Shown in pieces: positions 24,800-34,358 of a stretch of DNA of 56,700 bases (position 1 is its first letter; each line of letters starts with the position of its first letter). The DNA comes from an uncultured Roseburia sp. (GTDB lineage: Bacteria; Bacillota; Clostridia; Lachnospirales; Lachnospiraceae): NCBI GenBank assembly GCA_934292805.1, contig CAKQXQ010000014.1, positions 1 to 56,700 of the forward strand, read 5' to 3'. Below the pieces are notes generated by a model. The model was given only the letters and a program-made list of their open reading frames with translations, did no database searches and was not told the DNA's origin. A program made the translations under genes and the position numbers.

Positions 24800-26389
24800 C
24801 TACTCCCGTCCAAACTCTGATAATACAAGTCCTTCATTTCGGTCAAGCACCATACCGACACTCCATGAGTTCACAAACAGTAACAGCGGACGTCCTTTCA
24901 GATCCTGGATCTTCTTCATATCAGATGTTCCAACGATCTTATCCATATTGATCTCTTCGTTTTCAATCCAGCGGATGTGTTCATATGGAAGATTGTCCAT
25001 GCGGATCTCAACATTATATTCGTTCTCGAGACGATACTTAAGTACATCAAACTGAAGTACACCTACAACACCTACGATCACTTCTTCCATACCCATGTTA
25101 TATTCCTGGAAAATCTGGATTGCACCTTCCTGTGCGATCTGCTGCATTCCCTTCATGAACTGCTTACGCTTCATTGTATCTACCTGGCGCACTCTTGCAA
25201 AATGCTCCGGTGCAAAAGTCGGTATTCCTTCGAATTTGAATGGTTTTGCTGTTGTTATCGTATCACCGATGGAAAAAATTCCCGGGTCAAATACACCGAT
25301 AATATCTCCGGCATAAGCTTCGTCTACGATATGTCTTTCCTGTGCCATCATCTGCTGTGGCTGTGAAAGTTTGATTTTTTTATTGCCTCCCTGAACATGT
25401 GTTACTTCCATGCCTGCCTCGAATTTACCGGAGCAGATACGCATAAATGCGATACGGTCACGGTGTGCCTTGTTCATATTTGCCTGGATTTTAAATACAA
25501 ATGCAGAAAAATCGTTCTGGAACGGGTCAACTACACCGATGTCTGCTTTTCTTGGCAGCGGGGAACTTGTCATCTTTAAAAAGTGCTGCAGGAAAGTCTC
25601 CACACCAAAGTTCGTCAGTGCCGAACCGAAAAATACCGGTGACAACTCTCCTTTTGATACTAATTCCATATCGAATTCCGCACTTGCACCATCAAGCAGT
25701 TCGATCTCCTCGAGCAGTTTTTCTCTGGCGTCTGTCCCGATCTCTTCTAATAACGCAGGATCATCCACATGGATATGCTTCTCTTTTCCCTCTTTTGTTC
25801 CTTTTAAAGTGTCTGAAAATGTCATGACCTCTTTTGTATTCCGATCATATACACCTTTAAATTCCTTACCGGAACCAATCGGCCAGTTTATGGGACAGGT
25901 TGCTATTCCAAGCTCTTTCTCGATTTCATCTAACAGGTCAAACGTGTCGTTCGCATCGCGGTCCATTTTATTAATAAATGTAAAAATCGGAATATGGCGC
26001 ATAACACAGACTTTAAACAGCTTTCTTGTCTGTGCCTCAACACCCTTGGAACCGTCAATTACCATGACTGCGGAATCCGCTGCCATTAACGTACGGTAGG
26101 TATCCTCCGAGAAATCCTGGTGTCCCGGTGTGTCCAGGATATTGATACAAAAGCCATCATAATTGAACTGTAATACAGAAGAAGTAACCGAAATACCTCT
26201 TTCCTTTTCAATTTCCATCCAGTCTGAAACTGCATGGCGTGCAGTTGCCTTTCCTTTTACAGAACCTGCCAGGTTAATTGCTCCTCCGTATAAAAGAAAC
26301 TTCTCTGTCAGTGTTGTCTTACCGGCATCCGGATGTGAAATAATTGCAAATGTTCGTCTTTTTTCTATCTCTTTTCTTAAATCAGCCAA
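24800..26389 (-). CDS. prfC: Peptide chain release factor 3
   Basis: The 529-residue GTPase recycles RF1/RF2 after translation termination. The GTP-binding motifs are HPDAGKTTLTEK (G1, near residue 18), DTPGHQDF (G3) and NKMD (G4), followed by the EF-G-like domains II and III. The start is the TTG at 26389, seven bases after GGAGG, which gives the family start MADLRKEIEKRRTF; the longer open frame upstream is not protein-like. It lies upstream of trxA and 117 bp downstream of spoIIIAH. Confidence 0.94.
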   Translation of the reverse strand: MADLRKEIEKRRTFAIISHPDAGKTTLTEKFLLYGGAINLAGSVKGKATARHAVSDWMEIEKERGISVTSSVLQFNYDGFCINILDTPGHQDFSEDTYRTLMAADSAVMVIDGSKGVEAQTRKLFKVCVMRHIPIFTFINKMDRDANDTFDLLDEIEKELGIATCPINWPIGSGKEFKGVYDRNTKEVMTFSDTLKGTKEGKEKHIHVDDPALLEEIGTDAREKLLEEIELLDGASAEFDMELVSKGELSPVFFGSALTNFGVETFLQHFLKMTSSPLPRKADIGVVDPFQNDFSAFVFKIQANMNKAHRDRIAFMRICSGKFEAGMEVTHVQGGNKKIKLSQPQQMMAQERHIVDEAYAGDIIGVFDPGIFSIGDTITTAKPFKFEGIPTFAPEHFARVRQVDTMKRKQFMKGMQQIAQEGAIQIFQEYNMGMEEVIVGVVGVLQFDVLKYRLENEYNVEIRMDNLPYEHIRWIENEEINMDKIVGTSDMKKIQDLKGRPLLLFVNSWSVGMVLDRNEGLVLSEFGRE

Positions 26390-26439
26390 AATATATCCTC
26401 CAAATAAAAGCTCTGCTGTAATATTTTTCTGCAACATAT

Positions 26440-26465
26440 AGCGGTCTGCTTCGCAGACTGCCGCT
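26440..26465. other. Hairpin in the prfC leader
   Basis: The stem GCGGTCTGC/GCAGACTGCCGC forms around a three-base loop with a two- or three-base bulge. It lies about 50 bp upstream of the prfC TTG start and has no T-run, so it is not a normal terminator. Its role is unknown. Confidence 0.4.
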
Positions 26466-26506
26466 TTATAAGGATATAACGATAAGCCAAGAAAAGCAAG
26501 CACAAT

Positions 26507-27211
26507 TTATTTGTTCTCTGCCTCACCGATCACGATCGGAGTGATAATAATGTTTTCTGCCGGCACTTTCGTCTTTCTTTTTACAATATCTTCTACCTGT
26601 GCACGCTTTGCATCTGTCACTTCTCCCATATTCAATACTACATCGCAGTTCTCCTCTGTGATGCTTACAACCACATCCGTAAATCCTTTTGCTTCCAGAA
26701 GCATTTCTGCTGCATTCTCACGTTCTGCAATATCTGTGATCGCAATCATTTTATTGATTGCATCCTGCTTTTGTTCTTCTGAAATACTGTTGTTATTAAC
26801 AATTTCCATCAATGCTTCTTTATTTTTTGAACGGACCTGTTCCCTGCTTAATTTCATTTCAGACGCATAATCAAGATTGCCAACAGTTGTACTTGTAAGA
26901 ACCGCTTCACCCGGATTCAAGTTTTCCTCTGTATCTATTCCTGATGCTGCCACATCTTCCGATATGGTCTGTTCTGCCTGTTCCTCCTTAGATCCGTCCG
27001 GCTCCTCCGCTGTAAAAATCTCCTGCTGCATCAGATCTTCATCTGAGATCTCATAACTTTCTCCTGCTGCAACATTATCGTCTTCATCCGCCTGTGCCAT
27101 GATTTTTTTATCATCCATATCCTGGTTCATATAACTAAAGTATCCCGCAACAGCGATCATAAGTGCCAGTGCTGTGATTATCAGCTGATTTTTACGAATT
27201 ATTTTTTTCAA
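26507..27211 (-). CDS. spoIIIAH: Stage III sporulation protein AH
   Basis: The 234-residue protein has one membrane helix near the N-terminus (LIITALALMIAVAGYFSY, about 10-27), an acidic spacer, and a C-terminal YscJ/FliF-like ring-forming domain (KGFTDVVVSITEENCDVVL near residue 174). On the mother-cell side it pairs with forespore SpoIIQ to build the channel that keeps sigma-G active. The start is TTG after GGAGGAG. It is the last gene of the spoIIIA operon. Confidence 0.92.
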   Translation of the reverse strand: MKKIIRKNQLIITALALMIAVAGYFSYMNQDMDDKKIMAQADEDDNVAAGESYEISDEDLMQQEIFTAEEPDGSKEEQAEQTISEDVAASGIDTEENLNPGEAVLTSTTVGNLDYASEMKLSREQVRSKNKEALMEIVNNNSISEEQKQDAINKMIAITDIAERENAAEMLLEAKGFTDVVVSITEENCDVVLNMGEVTDAKRAQVEDIVKRKTKVPAENIIITPIVIGEAENK

Positions 27212-27214
27212 GTG

Positions 27215-27832
27215 TCACTCCTCCATTGAACTCATCTTCACTACTTTAATCTTATGTGCCTCCACATGGAATAATGCCATCACAATATCTGAAATATCTC
27301 TGACGACTGTTTTTTTGTCACCTCCCTGTGCCACAACAAGTACTCCTTCTATCTTAGGGCAAACTTCTTTTTCTATATAAGGATATGTGCCATCACCTGT
27401 TTTTGTATACACAGTTTCCCATTCGGTCTTTTCTTCTTTTGTTGTCCGCTTTTCTCCTGATGTATCCCGTTCCGTCACTTCATCTGTCTGCATTTTTCTG
27501 TCTTTTTCCACAATTGCCTCACCCGAATCAGCCAGTGTGATCATTACCTTTACCTTCCCGACACCTTCCATTCTTTCAAGTGCCTCCTCCAGTTCTTTTT
27601 CCAGTACAGATGCATATTCTCTTTGATAATCTCCCTGTTTCTCCTGATTTTCTTCTGTTTTATTTTCTGCAACATGCATACTGCTTTTTTCCTTTTTGGC
27701 ACTGCCTGCAGATGGTGCAGGGAGAGCGACCACCAATAGCAGCACGCCGGTAAGTGCCAAAGCGATCCAGTCACCTTTTTTCAGATTTTTGGTTTTCTCC
27801 TGTAAAAAACGAACCAGATTATCAAAAGGCAT
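27215..27832 (-). CDS. spoIIIAG: Stage III sporulation protein AG
   Basis: The 205-residue protein has one membrane helix (WIALALTGVLLLVVALPAP, about 23-41) and an extracytoplasmic ring-building domain (GVGKVKVMITLADSGEAIV near residue 90, and later VEGVLVVAQGGD). SpoIIIAG forms a large ring of the mother cell-forespore channel. The ATG at 27832 follows AAGGAG and is preferred over the TTG one codon earlier. It is 3 bp upstream of spoIIIAH. Confidence 0.92.
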   Translation of the reverse strand: MPFDNLVRFLQEKTKNLKKGDWIALALTGVLLLVVALPAPSAGSAKKEKSSMHVAENKTEENQEKQGDYQREYASVLEKELEEALERMEGVGKVKVMITLADSGEAIVEKDRKMQTDEVTERDTSGEKRTTKEEKTEWETVYTKTGDGTYPYIEKEVCPKIEGVLVVAQGGDKKTVVRDISDIVMALFHVEAHKIKVVKMSSMEE

Positions 27833-27856
27833 CAAAAACTTCTCCTTCCCGAAATA

Positions 27857-28369
27857 TTAATCACATTCAATTTCTATCTGATCTTCGTGAAGCTGATAAT
27901 ACCCGATCAGCATCTCCTTCAATGTCTCCTTTCCGGTTTCCGTATTTTTCTCCTCCGGTTCTGCAATTCTTACATAAATCCGGTCAATCTGATATGATTC
28001 TGTCATCTCTGCCACAATTTCCCTTACTGTAAAGTCATTCTCCTCCGCCAGCTGCCTGACATCTTCTGCCAGAGCCTTCTCTTCATATTCTTTCATATAG
28101 TCTTTATCACTTTGTAACACCATTTTTTCCGCATTCAGCCTGGCTTCTTCCACATTCTGTAAAAATGATTCATAACGAACTGATTTCATAAACTCGCTCT
28201 CTTTACCATTTCCCGAAAAAAATGGAGATACCAGACTGAGTACAAGTATAAATTGTGCAAAAAAACGGACATATTTCCTGCAGCTATTTTCCGGCACAAG
28301 TTCAACAAATATCGAAAGCAGCAGAAAAAGAATTACCGCACCTTTTACATAAAGAATAATCTGATCCAT
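27857..28369 (-). CDS. spoIIIAF: Stage III sporulation protein AF
   Basis: The 170-residue protein has two N-terminal membrane helices (about 6-26 and 34-50) and a C-terminal soluble domain with YQIDRIYVRIAEPEEK near residue 127. SpoIIIAF contributes to the mother-cell channel complex. Position between spoIIIAE and spoIIIAG supports the name. No defect is visible. Confidence 0.9.
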   Translation of the reverse strand: MDQIILYVKGAVILFLLLSIFVELVPENSCRKYVRFFAQFILVLSLVSPFFSGNGKESEFMKSVRYESFLQNVEEARLNAEKMVLQSDKDYMKEYEEKALAEDVRQLAEENDFTVREIVAEMTESYQIDRIYVRIAEPEEKNTETGKETLKEMLIGYYQLHEDQIEIECD

Positions 28370-28381
28370 CGAAGCCCTCTC

Positions 28382-29548
28382 CTAAAAAATGTAGCCGGAT
28401 GCAGCCGCAGTCAGTGCGATCGTAAGAAAAAATAAAAGCATACAATATCCAAGAAGTTTCAAATAAAGAATCCCACCATTTGTCATTCCTTTCAGGCAGC
28501 CACAAATCCTTGCATCTGCCACCGGTTCTGTCACTGCCGCTGCTATTTTATAAAAAAAGGCAAGACATGCAGTTTTCATTAATGGTATCAGACACAAAAT
28601 CACAAGGATCAGAAGCCCTGCAACACCGACACAGTTTTTCACCAGCATCCCTGAACTAAGAATCAATTCCATAATACTTCCAAATGTATTCCCTGCCCCC
28701 GGGATCACCGCAGCTGTCTTTGTAATTACGCTATGTGATATACGGTCTTTTGCTGTCATAACAAGATTTTGTACAACGTTTAATCCAAGTACAAAAATCC
28801 CTGCAATCCGTATTCCCCAGTTTATCCCATCATAAAGTAATTCTGTAAGGTTTGAAAAATGTTCTTCCGGCAAAAAGTGTGCAAGAACTTCCAGTAATAC
28901 ATAAATATGTACCATTGGAAAAAACAGTTCCAGAAAAAGCCACTCGATCAGATACACGATCAGAAATGCCATCTGGTAAAATCCCATCATACTGGCAGTA
29001 TTGGAAGAAAAAATCATACTCGTACAAAACACCGGGATCAGGATTTTCATAAATTCCACACATTTCTGTAAAGTTATCTGCACGACTCCCTGCAGCGTAA
29101 AAAATGATTGTAAAAGCAATACTGTAAGCACACAATACATTAAAATAAAGCATAACTTTGAAACGTATGATCCCTGAAAAGTTCCCGCAAAATTTTTTAG
29201 AACAGAAAAGCCAAACGTCAACAGGATTACTTCCAACAGCAATTTTTTATTCTGTTCAATTTCTGCTGTCAGCTGATCGAAAAGTCCTGTTCCTATCTTT
29301 CTCATCATTTCTGTCCCAAGACCATCCGAAATCAGATTTTTTACCGTTTCCGAGAAATCATCGGTAATACCTCCTTGCTCCGACACAAACTGATCCAGTT
29401 CCCGGAAGTCCAGGTCTTCTGTCAATTCCGTCGTCATATGATCCTGCTCTTCTGATGCCTTAACATTTCCAGGTAAAAGAATAAAACATATTGTTAATAC
29501 AATTGTTCTCCATAATTGTTTTCTTTTTTCTTCTCTTTTCATTTTCAC
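28382..29548 (-). CDS. spoIIIAE: Stage III sporulation protein AE
   Basis: The 388-residue polytopic protein has an N-terminal signal-like segment and at least seven membrane helices. It resembles an export permease and is the main membrane component of the SpoIIIA complex. Conserved stretches include GLGTEMMRKIGTGLFDQLTAE near residues 72-92 and AVIPGAGNTFGSIMELILSSG near 276-296. Its GTG start overlaps the spoIIIAD stop by 4 bp, so translation is coupled. Confidence 0.93.
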   Translation of the reverse strand: MKMKREEKRKQLWRTIVLTICFILLPGNVKASEEQDHMTTELTEDLDFRELDQFVSEQGGITDDFSETVKNLISDGLGTEMMRKIGTGLFDQLTAEIEQNKKLLLEVILLTFGFSVLKNFAGTFQGSYVSKLCFILMYCVLTVLLLQSFFTLQGVVQITLQKCVEFMKILIPVFCTSMIFSSNTASMMGFYQMAFLIVYLIEWLFLELFFPMVHIYVLLEVLAHFLPEEHFSNLTELLYDGINWGIRIAGIFVLGLNVVQNLVMTAKDRISHSVITKTAAVIPGAGNTFGSIMELILSSGMLVKNCVGVAGLLILVILCLIPLMKTACLAFFYKIAAAVTEPVADARICGCLKGMTNGGILYLKLLGYCMLLFFLTIALTAAASGYIF

Positions 29549-29928
29549 ACCATTTTTCCGATTGTCGCTATGAAAGTACGTAATACAGGCAGACTCACCG
29601 CAAGAATCGACAATTTTGCGAAATTTTCAATCTGACCGGCAACCGCTGTATATCCGGCATCTTTACACAGACTGACTGAGAATTCTGCAGCATAAGTGAT
29701 CCCGACCATTTTTAATACAAGTCCGATATACATACTGTCAACAGCAGTCAGTTCTTCCAGTTGTTCCAGAAACTCAAGTACGAGCTGCATTTTTGTCAGA
29801 ATCGTGATAAAGATACAGATGCAGACTGCAATACTTAACATCATGCTATATTCTGGTTTATCCTTTTTTAACGGAGCAGCAAGAAACACCGCTGCCACAC
29901 AAAGAATCCCGACTTTTATAATATCCAT
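29545..29928 (-). CDS. spoIIIAD: Stage III sporulation protein AD
   Basis: The 127-residue protein has four membrane helices and the family opening MDIIKVGILCVAAVFLA. The ATG at 29928 follows AGGTGTGG and gives the normal family length; the upstream start would add residues from the spoIIIAC coding region. SpoIIIAD is a small membrane component of the channel. The stop overlaps spoIIIAE. Confidence 0.92.
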   Translation of the reverse strand: MDIIKVGILCVAAVFLAAPLKKDKPEYSMMLSIAVCICIFITILTKMQLVLEFLEQLEELTAVDSMYIGLVLKMVGITYAAEFSVSLCKDAGYTAVAGQIENFAKLSILAVSLPVLRTFIATIGKMV

Positions 29929-29944
29929 TCCACACCTGCCTTTT

Positions 29945-30139
29945 TCACAATGCAAACATAGACTGCATTGTCTCAAATAATTCATAAATATATGGAACGA
30001 TCCAGAACAGGACGATGATCAGTCCTGCCAGACTGGTCAGAAAAGCATGTTCTTCCCGCCCGCTGTGTTTTAATACCTGGCTCAACACCGTCACTAAAAT
30101 TCCAACAGCTGCTATTTTAAAAATCAGATTTACGCTCAT
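29945..30139 (-). CDS. spoIIIAC: Stage III sporulation protein AC
   Basis: This 64-residue protein has two membrane helices and the typical small SpoIIIAC pattern (LIFKIAAVGILVTVLSQVLK, then GREEHAFLTSLAGLIIVLFW). It pairs with SpoIIIAD in the channel membrane base. It lies 22 bp downstream of spoIIIAB. Confidence 0.93.
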   Translation of the reverse strand: MSVNLIFKIAAVGILVTVLSQVLKHSGREEHAFLTSLAGLIIVLFWIVPYIYELFETMQSMFAL

Positions 30140-30161
30140 ACTCCCCGGCCTTTCCTGTCAT

Positions 30162-30680
30162 TTACAAAAAGATAAGAATTATGATCAGTCCACACATAAT
30201 GCTCGCAGTCTGGTACACCTTCTGTTTTTCTTTCTGCTCTTTTTGTGCGATCATTATCACTTCATCCAGTCGTTTTACAAAGTGTTCCAGTCCTTTTTCA
30301 TTTTCTGAAATGCTTTTTCCGAAGAAAGAACTTCCTGCACCAATAAAAATCTCTGCTTCTTCCTCTGTCAGATGCATTTCCCTGCGATACTGCAAAACAA
30401 CCTTTTTCCAGATCTCATCACCACTCCCCGTCTGCTTTTTTTTCAGTTCTTCCGCCATGGTCTGACAGATTTCATTTAAACACGGGCTTCTGCTATGTAC
30501 CCGGTCTGTTAAAATAATCTCTGCCGGCTCTAATGAAAAAGACATCTCGTTTGCAATATCAAATAACAGTTTTCTCATGTCATAAAGCAGATACAGATGG
30601 TTTTTCAAATCTCTCCCTATCTGAACTGCCAGCCCTATACTTGCAATAAAAACAAGCAATACTCCTGCCGGCTTTAGCAT
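30162..30680 (-). CDS. spoIIIAB: Stage III sporulation protein AB
   Basis: The 172-residue protein starts with a membrane helix (GVLLVFIASIGLAVQIG), has a type II secretion GspF-like helical middle, and ends in a membrane helix (TASIMCGLIIILIFL). It overlaps spoIIIAA by 7 bp. SpoIIIAB is thought to work with the ATPase SpoIIIAA. Confidence 0.92.
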   Translation of the reverse strand: MLKPAGVLLVFIASIGLAVQIGRDLKNHLYLLYDMRKLLFDIANEMSFSLEPAEIILTDRVHSRSPCLNEICQTMAEELKKKQTGSGDEIWKKVVLQYRREMHLTEEEAEIFIGAGSSFFGKSISENEKGLEHFVKRLDEVIMIAQKEQKEKQKVYQTASIMCGLIIILIFL

Positions 30681-31636
30681 GGGATTTTCTCCAGATGTTC
30701 ATCATATACAGTGATATGCCTTTTTCCATCCGGTTCTTTTTCCAGAAACACAAATCTCTGAAACAGACTCTTTTGCATCCACCCATATACATATGACTTT
30801 CGTGACAGTTCCCTGACACTGCCCGCATGAATTGTTCCAAGAACTCTGCATCCGCAATTGATTGCCTCCTCCACTGCCATAAAGTCTTCTTCTCTTCCAA
30901 GTTCATCTACTGCAAGGATCTGAGGTGACATACTTCGTATCATAAGCTTCATTCCTGCTGCTTTCGGACATCCATCCAGTACATCCGTTTTCGGTCCCAG
31001 ATTATTCTGCGGAATTCCATGACAACCGGCTGCTATTTCAGATCGTTCATCCACAACAGCCACTTTGAATTTTACACAGTCATCTGCACCTGCTGATAAT
31101 TCACGGACTGCATCCCTTAAAAGGGTTGTTTTCCCTGCACCGGGTGCTGAAAAGATAAGCGTACAGAAAATCCCATTTTTCTCCTTTATAAGTGGCAACA
31201 TTTTCTTTGCACAGCCGATTCTTTCATGTGCTACACGGATATTTAAAAATGTGACCGGGCTGATTCCTGTAATTTCACCTTCTGCCATTGTCACCTGCCC
31301 TGCAACTCCGATTCTGTGCCCTCCTTCAATCGTAATGTACCCCTGCCTTAATTCTTCTCTGAATGCATACAGGGAATAATTACTGATATAATTTAACATC
31401 TCATGGATATCCTGTTCTGTTACTCTGTAAAGTTCCTTTTCTTTTTCTTTATATGTTTTTTCCGGACAAAACCAGATTCGATCTTCTGTTTTTCCAAGAT
31501 AGCAGCTGCCGTAGCTATAACAAAACTCCATTGGTTGTCCGATCCTTACCCGGATTTCTTCAAGATCAGACATCCATTTTAAATCTGTCAGTCCTTTTCT
31601 CAGATGCAGTGGAAAAATCAGTCGGATTCCACACAC
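30674..31636 (-). CDS. spoIIIAA: Stage III sporulation protein AA (secretion ATPase)
   Basis: The 320-residue ATPase has Walker A SAPGAGKTTLLRD near residues 157-169 and Walker B ILAVDELGREED near 236-247, as in type II/IV secretion ATPases. It powers or opens the SpoIIIA channel. It is the first gene of the eight-gene operon, starts at GTG and lies 17 bp behind the argS terminator. A sigma-E promoter is expected by analogy with Bacillus, but I cannot see one in that short space. Confidence 0.93.
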   Translation of the reverse strand: MCGIRLIFPLHLRKGLTDLKWMSDLEEIRVRIGQPMEFCYSYGSCYLGKTEDRIWFCPEKTYKEKEKELYRVTEQDIHEMLNYISNYSLYAFREELRQGYITIEGGHRIGVAGQVTMAEGEITGISPVTFLNIRVAHERIGCAKKMLPLIKEKNGIFCTLIFSAPGAGKTTLLRDAVRELSAGADDCVKFKVAVVDERSEIAAGCHGIPQNNLGPKTDVLDGCPKAAGMKLMIRSMSPQILAVDELGREEDFMAVEEAINCGCRVLGTIHAGSVRELSRKSYVYGWMQKSLFQRFVFLEKEPDGKRHITVYDEHLEKIPC

Positions 31637-31652
31637 TCACAGCACCTCTTTT

Positions 31653-31690
31653 CAAAAAAATTAGCCATGGGATATCTCCCATGACTAATT
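31653..31690 (-). terminator. Terminator of argS
   Basis: A 14-bp stem (31659-31672 with 31677-31690, one G-T pair) is followed on the minus strand by a seven-T run. It lies 40 bp after the argS stop. Confidence 0.85.
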
Positions 31691-31730
31691 TTATGACTTG
31701 TCTCTCTTTTTATGACTATAATTTAAAAGA

Positions 31731-33518
31731 TTACATTCTTTCCGGTGCAGAAAATCCTAACACATCAATGCATGTCTCAAGAACAGACTTTGTCAGTTCC
31801 AGAATCCGGATGTAAGACTTCTGGATTGCTTCGTTCTCTTCAGCCATGATCCTTGTACCGTGATAGAAGCTGTTGAACGCATTCGCAAGATCATAAATAT
31901 AGGAACAGATCTTGTGTGGTGCTGTCTCATCGAATGCATTCTCCATCACTGCATTGAATTTGGATAATTCTAACATAAGGTCTTTCTCACTCTTAGAATG
32001 TGCTGCCTCGATCACTGCATCGCTTTCATCCTTTCCAAGTGCATGATATTTATTGAGAATGGATTTGATACGAACGATCGTGTACAGAATATATGGGCCT
32101 GTATTTCCTTCAAAAGAAGTAAACCGGTCAATATCAAAAATATAATCCTTGCTCGCCTGATTACTCAGATCGCCGTATTTGATCGCTGCAAGTGCAACCA
32201 TCTTCGCAGTATTCTCGGCCTCTTCTTCACTGATTCCAAGATTCTCTTTTGTTTTCTGGTTCTCTTTAATTTTTGCAAGCATTTCCTCGTTGATTCCTGC
32301 AATCAGATGTTCCAGACGCATAACTCCGCCTTCACGTGTTTTAAATGGTTTTCCATCTTTTCCGTTCATTGTACCAAAACCAAGGAACTTCAGTTCTGTT
32401 TCCGGCTTAACAATGCCTGTCTTTCTTGCACAACGGAATACCTGTGTAAAATATAATTCCTGACGTTTATCTACAACATAGATCATCTCATCCGGATTAT
32501 AATCTTTCATTCTCCATACCATAGTAGCAAGATCCGTTGTATTATAAAGAGAAGCTCCATCAGATTTTAAAATCATACATGGTGGGATCTCTTTTGTATC
32601 TGTATCTTCTTTCACATCAACAACAAGCGCTCCGTCACTGATGTATGCAAAGCCGTCATCTTTCATCTTCTGCACCATGTCCGGAATATATGGCTGTGCA
32701 TCAGATTCTCCCTTCCATAACTCAAAGGATACATTCAGATTTGCATAATTTCTCTTTAAGTCTGTAACGGATACATTTAAAATATGTTTTAAAAGAGCCT
32801 GATATCCACGTCTTCCATGCTGAAGCTCAAAAGTAGCCTGCATTGCTGCTTCCTTATATGTCTCGTCTTCTTTGGATTTGCCGCTTGCTGTCGGATAAAT
32901 TTCTTCTAATTCAGAAATCGTAAATGGTGGCTCCTGTGGATATTCTCCGGTATAAGTATCGTCAAAATAAACCAATTCCGGTTTTCTTAACTTTAACTCT
33001 GTAATGATAAGACCCATCTGAAGTCCCCAGTCGCCCAAATGTACGTCACCGATCACATTATGTCCCATAAATTTACCGATACGCTTCACACACTCACCGA
33101 TGACTGCTGAGCGGAGATGTCCTACATGAAGAGGCTTTGCAACGTTTGGTCCGCCGTAGTCGATCATGATCGTCTTTGGTGCCTTAGTCTTCTCGCAACC
33201 GAAACGTCCTTCATCTTCCTGCATCTTTGCAATGTAATCTGCAAGATATCCCTCATCGATTTTCAGATTGAGGAAGCCCGGTTTTACAGATTCAGCCATT
33301 GCAAAGATTGGGTTTGCTGCAAGCTTCTCAACTACTTCATCTGCGATCATAAATGGTGCTTTCTTATATTCTTTGGCTGCCGCCATAGCACCGTTACACT
33401 GATATTCACAAAGGTCTGGTCTGTTTGACAAAGTAACCTTTGCGTATTTTGCATCATAGCCACATTCTGTGAATGCTTTTGTCACTTCATCTGTGATCAA
33501 ATCCAAGATTTTTTTCAT
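31731..33518 (-). CDS. argS: Arginyl-tRNA synthetase
   Basis: The 595-residue class I synthetase charges tRNA-Arg in the cytoplasm. It has the N-terminal ArgRS additional domain, the HIGH-type motif HVGHLRSAVIGE near residues 132-143, and a C-terminal anticodon-binding domain (about 465-595). The KMSKS loop is represented by GKPFKTREGG near residue 391, as usual in many ArgRS. A sigma-A promoter lies upstream; no T-box is seen. A tRNA-Arg(CCG) gene lies elsewhere in this window. Confidence 0.96.
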   Translation of the reverse strand: MKKILDLITDEVTKAFTECGYDAKYAKVTLSNRPDLCEYQCNGAMAAAKEYKKAPFMIADEVVEKLAANPIFAMAESVKPGFLNLKIDEGYLADYIAKMQEDEGRFGCEKTKAPKTIMIDYGGPNVAKPLHVGHLRSAVIGECVKRIGKFMGHNVIGDVHLGDWGLQMGLIITELKLRKPELVYFDDTYTGEYPQEPPFTISELEEIYPTASGKSKEDETYKEAAMQATFELQHGRRGYQALLKHILNVSVTDLKRNYANLNVSFELWKGESDAQPYIPDMVQKMKDDGFAYISDGALVVDVKEDTDTKEIPPCMILKSDGASLYNTTDLATMVWRMKDYNPDEMIYVVDKRQELYFTQVFRCARKTGIVKPETELKFLGFGTMNGKDGKPFKTREGGVMRLEHLIAGINEEMLAKIKENQKTKENLGISEEEAENTAKMVALAAIKYGDLSNQASKDYIFDIDRFTSFEGNTGPYILYTIVRIKSILNKYHALGKDESDAVIEAAHSKSEKDLMLELSKFNAVMENAFDETAPHKICSYIYDLANAFNSFYHGTRIMAEENEAIQKSYIRILELTKSVLETCIDVLGFSAPERM

Positions 33519-33595
33519 AACTACTTTCCTTTCATGTTCTATATACTATATTCGATCGTATCTTTTCAGAATATAAAAGATACTGCTAATATTTT

Positions 33596-33624
33596 ATTTT
33601 ACCTATGATTTTTAAAATCGTCAA
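33596..33624 (-). promoter_or_regulatory. argS promoter
   Basis: Minus-strand -35 TTGACG (33619-33624), a 17-bp spacer and -10 TAAAAT (33596-33601). Confidence 0.72.
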
Positions 33625-33671
33625 TACGTTATCGAAAATTCCGGATTATAAATACTTTTGACCGGTAAATA

Positions 33672-33716
33672 CAAAAGAAATGCCGGTTCCTGGCATTGTA
33701 CCGGAACCGGCATTTC
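33672..33716 (-). terminator. Terminator of queT
   Basis: A perfect 14-bp stem (33677-33690 with 33703-33716) is followed on the minus strand by TTTTG. It lies about 40 bp after the queT stop. Confidence 0.8.
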
Positions 33717-33758
33717 TTATATCATTTCATTCAGGTCGATCCTGTCTTAACATAACAA

Positions 33759-34274
33759 CTATGCTTCATTCTTAAAAATAACATTTCTGACTTTTGCCAG
33801 TGCATTGAGCAGAATACTTCCAAGAATACAGCAACAGATCACTTCTCCTGCTCCGACTGTCAGCATGTAGAAAGGAATTGCCAGATCATGTCCTCCGATC
33901 TCCATCACCAGACCATATCCATAACGCAATACAAATGGGATGATCACCATATTGGCGATTACCGGCGGTAATGTACATAAAAATCTGTGTTTTCTTAACA
34001 GATATGTTCCGACTGCACCTAACAATGTCGCAAGACTTCCAAAAACAACATCATAAACAGCTGCTCCTGTCAGAAGGTTGCTAAGCAGACATCCGATTGC
34101 AAGTCCCGGAATTGCTGCCGGTGTAAAAAATGGTAAAATGGTGAGTGCTTCCGAAATACGTACCTGAATGGCACCGGATGCAAGATTAAATGCACTGATA
34201 AAAATAGTCAGTACAACATAAATTGCTGCAATTACCGCAGCCTGGGTAAGAAATAAGACCTTTTTGTTTCTCAT
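33759..34274 (-). CDS. queT: QueT-family queuosine precursor transporter
   Basis: The 171-residue protein has about five or six membrane helices and the QueT/DUF988 segments VRISEALTILPFFTPAAIPGL (about 36-56, given as a region) and GCLLSNLLTGAAVYDVVFGSLAT. QueT is an ECF-type substrate-binding membrane subunit for a queuosine precursor (preQ0 or preQ1). The ATG at 34274 follows AAGGAG; the longer upstream frame would read through the leader. A preQ1-I-like riboswitch covers that ribosome site, which supports the substrate. Confidence 0.9.
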   Translation of the reverse strand: MRNKKVLFLTQAAVIAAIYVVLTIFISAFNLASGAIQVRISEALTILPFFTPAAIPGLAIGCLLSNLLTGAAVYDVVFGSLATLLGAVGTYLLRKHRFLCTLPPVIANMVIIPFVLRYGYGLVMEIGGHDLAIPFYMLTVGAGEVICCCILGSILLNALAKVRNVIFKNEA

Positions 34275-34282
34275 ATTTTTTT

Positions 34283-34325
34283 CTCCTTTAGTTTTGTTTT
34301 TCGTCAGGAAGGTTTCGAACTGACG
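34283..34325 (-). promoter_or_regulatory. preQ1-I riboswitch controlling queT translation
   Basis: On the minus strand a 6-bp stem CGTCAG/CTGACG (34320-34325 with 34302-34307) encloses the loop TTCGAAACCTTC. An A-rich tail (AAAAACAAAACTA) follows and ends in AAGGAG. The loop CCTT can pair with AAGG of the ribosome site, giving the H-type pseudoknot of preQ1-I and hiding the site. Size, A-rich third loop and target gene all fit; the exact aptamer consensus was not checked by alignment. Confidence 0.72.
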
Positions 34326-34358
34326 CAAGAATCGTCGTGCATACACACAACGTCTCTT

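Noticed and set aside
31637..31652. Sigma-E promoter in front of spoIIIAA.
   Set aside because: Only 16 bp lie between the argS terminator and the start codon, and no match is visible there.
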